NCBI RefSeq assembly: GCF_000024945.1
Contig: NC_013520.1
Coordinates: 1,326,501-1,390,500, forward strand
Source of the DNA: Veillonella parvula DSM 2008
GTDB taxonomy: Bacteria; Bacillota; Negativicutes; Veillonellales; Veillonellaceae
DNA: 64,000 nt
Reading direction: 5' to 3'
Position 1 is the stretch's first letter; each line of letters starts with the position of its first letter. The position numbers and the translations under genes are program-made. The notes beneath the pieces are model-generated. The model made no database searches. It was not told where the DNA came from and saw nothing but the letters and a program-made list of their open reading frames with translations. This document shows positions 17,676 to 26,647 of the stretch, one piece after another.

Positions 17676-18665
17676 TTAACGTTTGAAGTTTGTAGACAAC
17701 ATAGCTCCAATTACTTTTTCCAATTTGCTAGTAGAAAGGTCTGGACCTTTGTAGAGTGTTAAGAGCACGTCATTAGAGTTATCTTGTTTAGATACCATCA
17801 TAACACCGCTACCACGGGCACCGTTATCATCGTAATCTTTCGCTACAATAACAAGGTTCAAATAATGGTCCTTCATGTATGTATACACCTTACTTGTACG
17901 CGCAGAGGAACCAATCATTTTTGCCATGTTCATACCACGGTTGAATACGATAGTATTCGCATTATGTGGATTTGCCGCTAATTGTTGCTTCTCTTCCTCA
18001 TTTAGAGGCATGAGGTTTACCATGAGGGAGTCTCCCATTTTGCCCCGGAACATGGCTGGCATCGTTTCACGTACATCATCAGGAATGCCTGTGTCAGCAG
18101 TCAATTTCAATTCCTTAGGCACGGTCATATATAAAACGCCCTTGCTATTGCGGCCCACCTCTGTAGTACTGAGGTCTACAGCGCTAAGCATAATGGAATC
18201 TTTAATGGTCGCCACTTGGTTAGCCAATGGTTTTTCAGGCACGCCACGGCTCGCCAATTGTACATCGCCAGATTTAGTTTTTTTCAATGTTTCCACATTC
18301 CAACTTGCCCCTTTTTTGTCTGCATCGCTAGCTTCTGTGAAAGCATTCGCCCCGTCTTTTGTGCCTACATATACATACGTTTGAGCCGGGATGATAGTAT
18401 CTGGTGCGCCAGACTTATTGAAAGCCGCACCGTATACCACATTAGGAATCACAGTAGAACCAATTTGTAAATTGTTGTTAGTTTGGCTTTCAACATCAAA
18501 ATTGATATTTCCTGTGAAAGTCATATCAGGACCATGATTGATAACAACCACATCCCCGGCTTGAGGAATGATTACAGGGCCTACAGGACCCGCCATAGCT
18601 ACACCTGCCATAGATGCTCCAAGGCAAGCTGTTAATAATGTGCGTTTCAAAATAGATTGTTTCAT
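17676..18665 (-). CDS. Exported protein of unknown function (329 aa)
   Basis: Not recognised. The N-terminus (MKQSILKRTLLTACLG, then SMAGVAMAG) is a Sec signal peptide with probable cleavage after AMA, giving a mature protein of about 300 residues starting near GPVGPVIIPQAGD. No other membrane segment is seen, so it is probably periplasmic or cell-surface. The C-terminal half contains NRGMNMAKMIGSSARTSKVYTYMKDHYLNLVIV and a final KLEKVIGAMLSTNFKR. GAGAG precedes the ATG. It is a single-gene unit between the T-box leader of thrS and the DUF4911 gene, with its own long hairpin terminator. Confidence 0.7.
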   Translation of the reverse strand: MKQSILKRTLLTACLGASMAGVAMAGPVGPVIIPQAGDVVVINHGPDMTFTGNINFDVESQTNNNLQIGSTVIPNVVYGAAFNKSGAPDTIIPAQTYVYVGTKDGANAFTEASDADKKGASWNVETLKKTKSGDVQLASRGVPEKPLANQVATIKDSIMLSAVDLSTTEVGRNSKGVLYMTVPKELKLTADTGIPDDVRETMPAMFRGKMGDSLMVNLMPLNEEEKQQLAANPHNANTIVFNRGMNMAKMIGSSARTSKVYTYMKDHYLNLVIVAKDYDDNGARGSGVMMVSKQDNSNDVLLTLYKGPDLSTSKLEKVIGAMLSTNFKR

Positions 18666-18760
18666 AGATATACTCTCATTTCTCTACAATTTGTATACAT
18701 TTGATGTAATTGTAAATCTAGTATAGTCATAAAATTCCCTCATACGATTTACAATAAAAA

Positions 18761-19042
18761 TTATACTTTATCTTCTATAGTGACATAGTCGGATAAACTA
18801 CTTAATACTTCAAGCGCCAAAGGTCTTGTAGATGGTGTGCAGCGCAACATGCACCGCCCACTCGTATCTACAGAGGTCATAACACCTAAATATTCATAGC
18901 CTTCAATGATGCGATTGATGAAATTCGTATGCTTAGGATCAATGTGAAAGTACACATACGCTTCTTCTCCAGAGGTGGTTAAGTCGGGTACATCTGGAAA
19001 TGCACCGATTGATTTACTCGGTTCTAAGGCTATACCACTCAT
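18761..19042 (-). CDS. DUF4911 domain protein
   Basis: A 93-aa protein matching the small DUF4911 family that is often found next to U32 peptidase-like genes: YVYFHIDPKHTNFINRIIEGYEYLG and GRCMLRCTP. Its role is unknown. It begins 3 bp after the stop of the U32 gene, with GAGGATGA inside that gene's end, so the two are translationally coupled and probably act together. It is the last gene of the mltG-trmR-trhP group. Confidence 0.75.
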   Translation of the reverse strand: MSGIALEPSKSIGAFPDVPDLTTSGEEAYVYFHIDPKHTNFINRIIEGYEYLGVMTSVDTSGRCMLRCTPSTRPLALEVLSSLSDYVTIEDKV

Positions 19043-19045
19043 AAA

Positions 19046-20290
19046 CTATTCATCCTCTTTAGGTTTGCACTCACGGCGCATCATGGAGTACGGTTCAAGT
19101 GGTGTATCCATATAGATACGTACTTTCATTTGTGCGTGAGGTGCTACATCGATAGGATTGCCATCTTCATCTGTCATTTTTTCGATAACAGTTTCAACAA
19201 GTTCCCCTTTCGGTTGGCAGAATTCTACCTTATCGCCCACCTTGAAGTTATTACGTTGTTCAAGATCAACGTATTTTTCTTCTTCGTTGTAGCCCATAAC
19301 TAAACCGATGAAGTCATGACTCTGAGTATTCGTAGATTTACCATAGTTTTGAGCCGTTTCATCAGGACGACCTTCTGCAAAACCATCTGTATAAGGACGA
19401 TGGGAAATCTTCTCTAATTCTGCAATCCATTCTGGACGAACATACCAATCTTTACCTTCTTTAAGGTATGTATCAATCGCTGTACGATATACTTTTGCCA
19501 CTGTGGCACAATAGTGAACTGATTTCATACGCCCTTCGATTTTAAGGCTATCAATACCAGCTTCATAAAGATCTGGAATACGGTGAATCAAGCACAAGTC
19601 TTTAGAGTTAAAGATATATGTGCCATGTTCATCTTCTTCGATTGGGTAATATTCACCAGGTCGATTTGATTCTACAAGAGAATATTTCCACCGGCAAGAT
19701 TGAGAACATTGACCACGGTTAGCATCGCGATTACCTGTCATATAGTTAGACAATAAGCAGCGACCAGAGTAAGAAATACACATAGAACCATGTACGAAGG
19801 ACTCAATTTCAATATCTACATGATCCTTCATTTCTTTAAGGTCTGCTAAGGATACTTCGCGAGCCGCTACAACACGTGTGGCACCAAGTTCTTTCCACAT
19901 TTGAACTGTATGCCAGTTTGTAGTAGAAGCTTGTGTACTTACGTGAAGCTCTAAACCTGGAGCCACGCGCTTAGCAAGGCTAAAAATCCCCATGTCTGCA
20001 ACGATGATAGCATCAATACCGATGCTTTCAAGGAATTTCAAATAGTCCTCTAAACCTTCAAAGTCCTCGTTGTGAGGAATGATATTACATGTAACATGAA
20101 TCTTTTTGCCATGCGCATGTACAAATTCTACAGCTTCCTTTAATTCCTCATCGGAGAAATTAGAGTTACCTGCGCGCAAGCCAAAACGTTTACCTGCGCA
20201 ATATACGGCATCCGCACCATAGCGAATAGCCATTTTAAGCTTGTCCATATTACCTGCAGGACAAAGCAATTCCATAAAATGTTCTGCCAT
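19046..20290 (-). CDS. trhP: U32 family tRNA hydroxylase (TrhP-like)
   Basis: A 414-aa U32-family protein, once called collagenase-like peptidase. MELLCPAGNMDKLKMAIRYGADAVY is the family start. The central ESFVHGSMCISYSGRCLLS and GQCSQSCRW carry the conserved Cys residues that bind a cluster in this family, and KIEGRMKS follows. Characterised relatives TrhP (B. subtilis YrrN/YrrO, E. coli TrhP) make 5-hydroxyuridine at tRNA position 34 using prephenate. The start is placed at the ATG at 20290, which overlaps the trmR stop as TAATG; the longer GTG start would read through the ribosome-binding region. Directly following trmR, whose product methylates that hydroxyuridine, strongly supports the role. 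Confidence 0.85.
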   Translation of the reverse strand: MAEHFMELLCPAGNMDKLKMAIRYGADAVYCAGKRFGLRAGNSNFSDEELKEAVEFVHAHGKKIHVTCNIIPHNEDFEGLEDYLKFLESIGIDAIIVADMGIFSLAKRVAPGLELHVSTQASTTNWHTVQMWKELGATRVVAAREVSLADLKEMKDHVDIEIESFVHGSMCISYSGRCLLSNYMTGNRDANRGQCSQSCRWKYSLVESNRPGEYYPIEEDEHGTYIFNSKDLCLIHRIPDLYEAGIDSLKIEGRMKSVHYCATVAKVYRTAIDTYLKEGKDWYVRPEWIAELEKISHRPYTDGFAEGRPDETAQNYGKSTNTQSHDFIGLVMGYNEEEKYVDLEQRNNFKVGDKVEFCQPKGELVETVIEKMTDEDGNPIDVAPHAQMKVRIYMDTPLEPYSMMRRECKPKEDE

Positions 20291-20898
20291 TATTTGTTGT
20301 GCCCTTTCCACACACTCACACTCATACCATCACCCATGGGATAAATGGTGGTGTTAAACAATTCTTTATTTTCAACATATGTTAAGTATTCTTGTAACCG
20401 TTTTACGATAGTTTTGAACCGTTTTGGCGGTTCCTTATCGCCCCTTACATAGCCTCTAAAGAGTACATTATCTGCAAGAATGACGCCCCCTTCTTTCACA
20501 TGTGGCAGAATAAGTTCAAGTTGTTTTAAATATTGCCCCTTTGGTCCATCTAAAAACACTAGATCGTATTCGCCTGTGAGTTCCGTTAAGACTTGAGACG
20601 CATCACCTTTCAGCAATGTAATTTTATCGGTATAATCGGATTGGTTAATATAGTATTTCGCCATTTCATAGCGCACATCATCCAATTCAATGGAGGTGAT
20701 ATGCCCTTCCTCTTCGTCGAGTAATGGTGCCATCAATAAAGCGGAGTAACCAATGGCTGTGCCCACCTCTAACACAGAGGTGGGCCGGTATAAACCTATT
20801 AATTCTTCAAATAGATGAACCTCAGATTCTCGTAAAATCGGCACATCATTAATCATCGCATAAATACGCTGTTCATTTAAAATATCATTTAATATCAT
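20290..20898 (-). CDS. trmR: tRNA 5-hydroxyuridine methyltransferase (TrmR/YrrM)
   Basis: A 202-aa class I SAM-dependent O-methyltransferase. Motif I is SVLEVGTAIGYSALLMA, followed by ITSIELDD, KGDASQVL, YDLVFLDGPKGQYLKQL and GGVILADNVLFRG, the pattern of the YrrM/catechol O-methyltransferase-like group. B. subtilis TrmR turns 5-hydroxyuridine at tRNA wobble position 34 into 5-methoxyuridine. Its place between mltG and a TrhP-like gene matches the conserved yrrL-yrrM-yrrN/O order. It overlaps trhP by one base (TAATG) and lies 23 bp after mltG. Confidence 0.87.
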   Translation of the reverse strand: MILNDILNEQRIYAMINDVPILRESEVHLFEELIGLYRPTSVLEVGTAIGYSALLMAPLLDEEEGHITSIELDDVRYEMAKYYINQSDYTDKITLLKGDASQVLTELTGEYDLVFLDGPKGQYLKQLELILPHVKEGGVILADNVLFRGYVRGDKEPPKRFKTIVKRLQEYLTYVENKELFNTTIYPMGDGMSVSVWKGHNK

Positions 20899-20921
20899 GA
20901 AAGTAGATTAAATCTCCTACA

Positions 20922-22355
20922 TTATCTATTGTTAGTACCACTAGGAACTACCAACGTAGAGCGTTCAGCTGGATTTGCAGATTCTACCTGAATTTGTGGT
21001 ACTTGTTGTGCATTAGGAATAACGTTCTGCATCGATTCAGGTACAGGTGTCGTCGTGGGTACATACGTATTGGTATTTGTATTATTTCCATAGGATGGAG
21101 CAGTTGGCGTAACTTGCGTCGATGATTGATTTTGTGTTGAACCTGGTACAGGATCTGGGACCTCAGCCGCAGGAACTGTAGTTGGTGTGTATTTATAACT
21201 AGGTTCTACATCAACATATTGAGAATCTGCTTCCACTGCTTCTGCAGAACTATAATTATAATTAGGCTCTGTAGTCGCTACTGCTACGTCATAGTTAGGA
21301 CCAGCTTGTGCAGCTACTTCAGTATTAGCAGAAGAATTTTTTACTGTGTCAGCGCCATAAATTTTATTAACCGTTGCTAAATGTTCTTCGTATGATTTAG
21401 AAAAGTGATTATGCCCCTCTTTATCTGCTACGAAGTATAAATAATCTGTATTTTCAGAGTGTAATACTGCATCTAAAGCTTTTTTACCAGGATTTGCAAT
21501 TGGTCCTGGTGGTAAACCTTTAGATACATAAGTATTATATGGGCTTTGCAATTGTGTATCACCAATCGTTACATTTTCCTTTGCATAACCAAGTACATAG
21601 GAAATAGTCGCATCAGATTGCAATGGAATACCATGAGCTAGACGCTTTTTAAACACCCCTGCAATGGTTGGACGGTCTGCATCAAATAACGACTCTCGTT
21701 CAACGATAGACGCCAAGGTTACAAAGTCATGAATACTCATATGTTGAGCTTGAATTTGTTTCTTCACAGCTGGTGTGAGATAACGATTCATTTCATCAGC
21801 CATCATTTGAATAACATCACGAGGTGTAGCCCCTACGGGGATTTCATACGTACTTGGGAACAAGAAGCCTTCTACAGGATATGTAGCAGGTTTTGTACCT
21901 TTCATGTATGGGTATGGTACATAAGTTTTAGCTTCAGCCAAGAAGTCCTTCGCCTTCATGATTTGATTCTTTTCAAGAACGATAGCGATATCCCCAACTG
22001 TATAGCCTTCAGGAATTGTAACACGAATAGATTCTACATGACCTTCTTGTAACAAAGAAATGAGTTCGTGCACAGTTACCTTATTAGGTATTTGATAATG
22101 GCCAGTTTGAAGCTTATCATTGGTACCACTCAAGTATAACCAAAGCTTAAAGCCTTGAGTTGAGCGAATAAGCCCCCTTTCAAAAAGCATATCTGCAATT
22201 TCAGTACCCGTTTGACCTTTTTCTATAACGACTACTTGTGTTCCATCATCTTGAGCAAAGGTATTCGGTACAAAGTACAATGCACCAAGGCCTCCACCAA
22301 TAATTAATATACCTACAATAACTAGGATCAAAATATATCTTAAGGCTTTTCTCAC
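20922..22355 (-). CDS. mltG: Endolytic murein transglycosylase MltG with long C-terminal tail
   Basis: MltG cuts nascent glycan strands in the periplasm and limits their length. A single N-terminal membrane segment (about 6-28, ILILVIVGILIIGGGLG) is followed by the LysM-like and YceG domains: IEKGQTGTEIADMLFERGLI, VTIPEGYTVGDIA, PVEGFLFPSTYEIP, ASIVERES with the catalytic Glu, and LQSDATISYVLG. After about residue 340 comes an unusual tail of roughly 130 residues, rich in Pro, Thr, Asn and Gln (PTTVPAAEVPDP, NNTNTNTYVPTTTP), probably disordered. The start is GTG with AAAGGA at proper spacing. A terminator separates it from the upstream DUF1292 gene. Confidence 0.93.
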   Translation of the reverse strand: MRKALRYILILVIVGILIIGGGLGALYFVPNTFAQDDGTQVVVIEKGQTGTEIADMLFERGLIRSTQGFKLWLYLSGTNDKLQTGHYQIPNKVTVHELISLLQEGHVESIRVTIPEGYTVGDIAIVLEKNQIMKAKDFLAEAKTYVPYPYMKGTKPATYPVEGFLFPSTYEIPVGATPRDVIQMMADEMNRYLTPAVKKQIQAQHMSIHDFVTLASIVERESLFDADRPTIAGVFKKRLAHGIPLQSDATISYVLGYAKENVTIGDTQLQSPYNTYVSKGLPPGPIANPGKKALDAVLHSENTDYLYFVADKEGHNHFSKSYEEHLATVNKIYGADTVKNSSANTEVAAQAGPNYDVAVATTEPNYNYSSAEAVEADSQYVDVEPSYKYTPTTVPAAEVPDPVPGSTQNQSSTQVTPTAPSYGNNTNTNTYVPTTTPVPESMQNVIPNAQQVPQIQVESANPAERSTLVVPSGTNNR

Positions 22356-22548
22356 GTTGTTGAGTTCCTTTCTGTAACATAACAGTATATCAATTCATTA
22401 TACCATAAACTCTATATTTCCCCTATATAAAAGGGCAATGATTACGCTTATTACATTTTATATAATATATTAATTTTGTGGATTTGTTATGCCTTTAGCA
22501 TAAATGAAGTCTCGTCTTTGTAAAACAATGATAATGTATAACAAAATA

Positions 22549-22580
22549 AAAATAGCGCATTGTCCACTGACAATGCGCTA
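22549..22580 (-). terminator. Terminator after the DUF1292 gene
   Basis: A perfect 12-bp stem (22553-22564 and 22569-22580) with a 4-nt loop, followed on the minus strand by TATTTTTATTTT. It divides the alaS-ireB-ruvX-yrzB stretch from mltG. Confidence 0.88.
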
Positions 22581-22598
22581 AATTTATGCTAAAAACGA

Positions 22599-22895
22599 TT
22601 ATTCGTCTTCATCCATGTCTTCATACAAATTTACTAGAGTTTCAAAGTTTTCATCTTCTTCATCCAAAGGTACGTATTCTTCTACGCCTTCTTCGTTTGT
22701 TTCGATGCGAGCCAAGATCATGTATGTGTCATCTTGACCTTCATGATCAGCATCTTCATCTTGTACATGCACAAGAACGGCATACTCTTGACCTTCATGA
22801 CTCAAGATAACATCTTCTGTGAAGTATTGTTTATTACCATGTTCGTCTTCGAATTCCAAATAATACACTTCACCCTCAAAATTTTGGTCAACCAT
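22599..22895 (-). CDS. DUF1292 protein (YrzB-like)
   Basis: A 98-aa, very acidic protein of the DUF1292 family: VYYLEFEDEHGNKQYFTEDVILSHEGQEYAVL and a C-terminal run of Glu and Asp (EYVPLDEEDENFETLVNLYED). Function is unknown. Position after ruvX is the same as yrzB in Bacillus, where ireB-ruvX-yrzB form a conserved block. AAGGAGGG precedes the ATG. It is followed at once by a terminator. Confidence 0.88.
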   Translation of the reverse strand: MVDQNFEGEVYYLEFEDEHGNKQYFTEDVILSHEGQEYAVLVHVQDEDADHEGQDDTYMILARIETNEEGVEEYVPLDEEDENFETLVNLYEDMDEDE

Positions 22896-22920
22896 TGGAA
22901 ACCCTCCTTAAAGAAAATAC

Positions 22921-23340
22921 TTATTTATTAAACTGCAAGCGATCTAAATATCCTTGCAAAATTACAACCGCTGCCATTTTATCGATAACGGATTTACGCT
23001 TTTTACGGCTCACGTCAGCCGCAATGAGTTGACGTTCAGCCATAACAGTAGATAACCGCTCATCCCAATATGTAACAGGTAAATCGATGACTTCCTTCAT
23101 CTTTGCAACGAATTCTTCAGTCTTTTCAGCCCGTTCACCTTTTGTACCATTCATATTTTTCGGCATACCTACCACAAGTTCATGTACTTCATATTCAGAA
23201 ATGAGTTCTTGTAAGCGATTAAAGTCTTTTTCTAGAGATGTTCTACGAATGGTTTCAATACCTTGTGCTGTCATGAGCAGTGCATCGCTACAGGCAATAC
23301 CAATAGTACGGCTGCCTACATCTAATGACATAATTCTCAT
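22921..23340 (-). CDS. ruvX: Holliday junction resolvase-like protein RuvX (YqgF)
   Basis: A 139-aa RNase H-fold protein of the YqgF family. MRIMSLDVGSRTIGIACSD supplies the first catalytic Asp, ELVVGMPKNMNGTKGERA the central motif and PVTYWDERLSTVMAE the later acidic residues. Members act in 16S rRNA 5' end processing and/or as putative Holliday junction resolvases; the sequence does not decide between them. It overlaps ireB by one base (TAATG), which implies translational coupling. Confidence 0.93.
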   Translation of the reverse strand: MRIMSLDVGSRTIGIACSDALLMTAQGIETIRRTSLEKDFNRLQELISEYEVHELVVGMPKNMNGTKGERAEKTEEFVAKMKEVIDLPVTYWDERLSTVMAERQLIAADVSRKKRKSVIDKMAAVVILQGYLDRLQFNK

Positions 23341-23600
23341 TATAGTTGTTTAGCCTTTGCGTATTCTTTCAACAATTCTTCAATCAAGTCATCACGCTCT
23401 AAACGACGGATATCGGAACGCGCATTATTATAACTTGTTATGTACGCAGGGTCTCCAGAGATTAGATACCCTAAGATTTGATTAATTGGATTGTAACCTT
23501 TTTCTTGAATAGATTGATAAACACGCGTAAGTACCTCTTCAGCGGTCATCGGTTCATCGTCTACTTTACGGAATAACATGGTTTCATCTGAAACGTTCAT
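23340..23600 (-). CDS. IreB family regulatory protein (UPF0297)
   Basis: An 86-aa protein of the IreB/YrzL family (MLFRKVDDEPMTAEEVLTRVYQSIQEKGYNPINQILGYLISGDPAYITSYNNARSDIRRLERDDLIEELLKEY). In Enterococcus IreB is phosphorylated by the PASTA kinase IreK and lowers cephalosporin resistance; transfer of that role here is inferred. The ATG at 23600 has AAGGAGGG 5 nt upstream and gives the normal family length, so the 13-residue upstream extension is rejected. It lies between alaS and ruvX as in most Firmicutes. Confidence 0.9.
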   Translation of the reverse strand: MNVSDETMLFRKVDDEPMTAEEVLTRVYQSIQEKGYNPINQILGYLISGDPAYITSYNNARSDIRRLERDDLIEELLKEYAKAKQL

Positions 23601-23754
23601 CGTATCCCTCCTTTTTATTACATCGGCAGATTTCACCATAAAAGTGGAATCTCACCTACTATTATACTTGAATTAAAGCTACAAAGTCAGTAACTTTTTA
23701 TGCATTATGAAAAATTTCTATAACAGATACAAGTATAATTATAAAATTATATGC

Positions 23755-26370
23755 CTATTGTAACATAGATTTTAAGGCTTCACCACCAGCTTTTAATGCT
23801 TCCATTAATTTAGCTGGCTCTTTACCACCTGCTTGTGCCATATCTGGACGGCCACCGCCATTACCTCCAGCTACTTGAGCTGCCGCTTTAACAATATTAC
23901 CTGCTTTTGCACCTTTAGCAACGACATCTTTAGATACTTTACATACAAAGTTTACCTTATCATCGCCCATAACAGCGCCTACAAGAACCACACCAGAGCC
24001 ATTCATTTTATCAAGGCCCATATCAGCTAAATCACGCAATTCATCAATGGAGGACGCTTTTACAGCGGCAGCAACAAATTCAACATCACCTACTACAACT
24101 TTACCCGCAATGATATCAGCTGCACCAGCAGCAGAAACTTCTTTACGAATTTGTTCTAATTCTTTAGCAGTTTCTTTAGCTTCTGCTAATACTTGGTGTA
24201 AGCGTTCTTCTATTTGAGGAGCTTTAGTTTTAAGCTCGCTTGCCATGCGTTCAATAGTCAAACGATCTTGTTTTGCTGCATCGAGAGCTGCACGACCTGT
24301 AATCGCTTCAATACGACGTACACCAGAACCGATACCAGCTTCAGATGTTAAACGGAAAGAACTAATGAAAGCTGTGTTGCCTACATGAGAACCACCACAT
24401 AATTCAACGGAGAAGCCAGGAACCTCTACAACGCGAACTACATCGCCATATTTATCACCAAAGAGTGCCATCGCACCTTTCGCTTTTGCTTCGTCCATGG
24501 ACATTTCAGCAATAGCTAGGTCCGTAGCTTTTAAAATTTCTTCGTTTACAAGTACTTCGATTTGATCAAGTTCCTCTTGTGTTACAGGAGAGAAATGAGT
24601 GAAGTCAAAACGCAAGTAATCAGGAGTTACTAGAGAACCAGCTTGGTTAACATGCTCGCCAAGAACCTTTTTCAATGCTGCATGTAATAAATGTGTTGCT
24701 GTATGGTTGCGGGCCATTGCTGCGCGACGATTTGTATCCACTTCAAGCGTTACATCGTCACCTTCAGAAATAGAACCTTCTATAACAGTACCGATATGAT
24801 ATACAGTGCCTTCAGGTAAACGTTTTGTATTATGAACCTCTACCTTACCCATTGGGCCCACGATAAAACCTGTATCACCTAATTGACCGCCCCCTTCAGC
24901 ATGGAATGGAGTAGTGCGTACGATAACAGTAATTTCATCGCCATCAGCTGCTGTTTGCAAGCGTTCAGAACCTTTACCAAGCATTAATACGGAGGATGCA
25001 GTTTCTGCTTCATCTTCAACAAGTTCTTCATCTTTCAAGAATGTAATGTCTGGTGTTGCTACCTTTGCATCTTCTTTTACACGAGCTTCACGAGCGCGTT
25101 CGCGTTGTTCTTTCATAGCAGCTTCAAAGCCTTCATGGTCGATTGTAAAACCACGTTCAGAAGCGATTTCCTCTGTTAATTCCCAAGGGAATCCATAGGT
25201 ATCATATAGTTTGAATACTTCAGAACCAGGAACTACAGTTGCCTTTTCAGCGGCTAATGTATCGATTAAGGAGTTTAATAACTCAAGACCTTGTTCCAAG
25301 GTTTGGTTAAAGCGTTCTTCTTCGTTTTGAACCACGCGTTTAACGAAGTCTTGTTTCTCAGCAATAGATGTAATACCAGGGCCAAGAATGTCTACGACTA
25401 CATCAATAAGTGGTGTTAAGAAGATACCTTCAATACCAAGTAAACGGCCATGACGTACAGCACGGCGTAAAATACGACGCAATACGTAGCCGCGACCTTC
25501 GTTGGATGGCAATACGCCATCGGAGATCAATGCAGTGACAGCACGAGCGTGGTCAGCGATAACTTTTAAAGAAACATCTGTATTTGGATCTTCGTTATAT
25601 GTAACACCAGCGCGTTTTGCAGTGGCTTCGATGATTGGGAAAATCAAATCGGTTTCAAAGTTTGTTTTACAGCCTTGTAATACGGAAGCCAATCGTTCAA
25701 GACCGGCGCCTGTATCGATGTTTTTATGTTGTAATGGTTCATAAGATCCATCTGGCATTTTATTGAATTGAGTAAACACTAAGTTCCAAATTTCAAGATA
25801 GCGATCGCAATCACAGCCTGGCGCACAATTAGGGTCATCACAACCATGTTCAGGACCTTGATCAAAAAAGATTTCGCTATCTGGACCACATGGGCCTTCG
25901 CCAATTTCCCAGAAGTTATCTTCGAGACGCGTGATATGGCTCTCTTCTACACCACAATCATTATGCCATGTATCATATGCCTCTTGGTCATCTGGATATA
26001 CAGTAACATATAATCTATTTTTATCGAGTTTAATAACCTCAGTTAAAAACTCCCACGCCCAATGAATAGCTTCTTTTTTAAAGTAGTCCCCGAAAGAGAA
26101 ATTCCCCAACATTTCAAAGAATGTATGATGCCGTGCTGTGCGCCCTACGTTTTCAAGGTCACCGGTACGCATACTTTTTTGGCATGTTGTAATACGACGA
26201 CAAGGAGGTACCAATTTACCTGTAAAGAAAGGCTTCAATGGCGCCATACCTGCCCCGATCAATAACAAAGACGGATCATTTTCTGGTATAAGAGAAAAAC
26301 TATCTAATTTTAAATGTCCTTTACTTTCAAAAAACTGCAAGTATGCTTGACGCAGTTCATTACCCTTCAT
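23755..26370 (-). CDS. alaS: Alanyl-tRNA synthetase
   Basis: An 871-aa class II synthetase of full length. It begins with MKGNELRQAYLQFFESKGHL and carries the class II core (ARHHTFFEMLGNFSFGDYFKKEAI; PSNEGRGYVLRRILRRAVRHGRLLG). The editing domain follows with HTATHLLHAAL and VELCGGSHVGNT (zinc/editing residues), and the C-Ala domain ends in a Gly-rich GGNGGGRPDMAQAGG block. It charges tRNA-Ala and hydrolyses mischarged Ser/Gly-tRNA. AGGAGG precedes the ATG, and a TATAAT lies at 26403-26408 on the minus strand. No T-box is seen, unlike thrS. Confidence 0.98.
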   Translation of the reverse strand: MKGNELRQAYLQFFESKGHLKLDSFSLIPENDPSLLLIGAGMAPLKPFFTGKLVPPCRRITTCQKSMRTGDLENVGRTARHHTFFEMLGNFSFGDYFKKEAIHWAWEFLTEVIKLDKNRLYVTVYPDDQEAYDTWHNDCGVEESHITRLEDNFWEIGEGPCGPDSEIFFDQGPEHGCDDPNCAPGCDCDRYLEIWNLVFTQFNKMPDGSYEPLQHKNIDTGAGLERLASVLQGCKTNFETDLIFPIIEATAKRAGVTYNEDPNTDVSLKVIADHARAVTALISDGVLPSNEGRGYVLRRILRRAVRHGRLLGIEGIFLTPLIDVVVDILGPGITSIAEKQDFVKRVVQNEEERFNQTLEQGLELLNSLIDTLAAEKATVVPGSEVFKLYDTYGFPWELTEEIASERGFTIDHEGFEAAMKEQRERAREARVKEDAKVATPDITFLKDEELVEDEAETASSVLMLGKGSERLQTAADGDEITVIVRTTPFHAEGGGQLGDTGFIVGPMGKVEVHNTKRLPEGTVYHIGTVIEGSISEGDDVTLEVDTNRRAAMARNHTATHLLHAALKKVLGEHVNQAGSLVTPDYLRFDFTHFSPVTQEELDQIEVLVNEEILKATDLAIAEMSMDEAKAKGAMALFGDKYGDVVRVVEVPGFSVELCGGSHVGNTAFISSFRLTSEAGIGSGVRRIEAITGRAALDAAKQDRLTIERMASELKTKAPQIEERLHQVLAEAKETAKELEQIRKEVSAAGAADIIAGKVVVGDVEFVAAAVKASSIDELRDLADMGLDKMNGSGVVLVGAVMGDDKVNFVCKVSKDVVAKGAKAGNIVKAAAQVAGGNGGGRPDMAQAGGKEPAKLMEALKAGGEALKSMLQ

Positions 26371-26575
26371 GTGTATATTCCTCCTAAAATTATTTACTCT
26401 TCATTATAACTCAAAAACGATATAAAATCTATCAAAAACATTGAGATTATGCGGAATTCACGCACTTTCACACCAATCCAATCAGACCGTGAAAGATATA
26501 AATTTTAATCCATATTTTTTACAATAAAAGTAAAGGTCAAATTTAGTCAATGCTAGTTAAATCGTAAATAATAAA

Positions 26576-26631
26576 CATAAAAAGAGGTTATACAAATCAA
26601 CAAAACAAAATTGATTCGTATAGCCTCTTTT
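26576..26631 (-). terminator. Terminator after the NlpC/P60 gene
   Basis: A 20-bp imperfect inverted repeat (26581-26600 and 26611-26630) with a 10-nt A/C loop; the minus-strand product ends in CTCTTTTTAT. It sits 17 bp after the stop of the hydrolase gene. Confidence 0.88.
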
Positions 26632-26647
26632 ATAGCTAGTTATTAAA

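Noticed and set aside
17875-18384. 169-codon plus-strand frame opposite the exported-protein gene
   Set aside because: It is antisense to a gene with a signal peptide, ribosome site and terminator. No ribosome site of its own and no recognisable domain.
26464-26495. Inverted repeat ctttcac/gtgaaag upstream of alaS as an operator
   Set aside because: Only 7 bp arms with a long spacer; such a match is expected by chance in AT-rich sequence.
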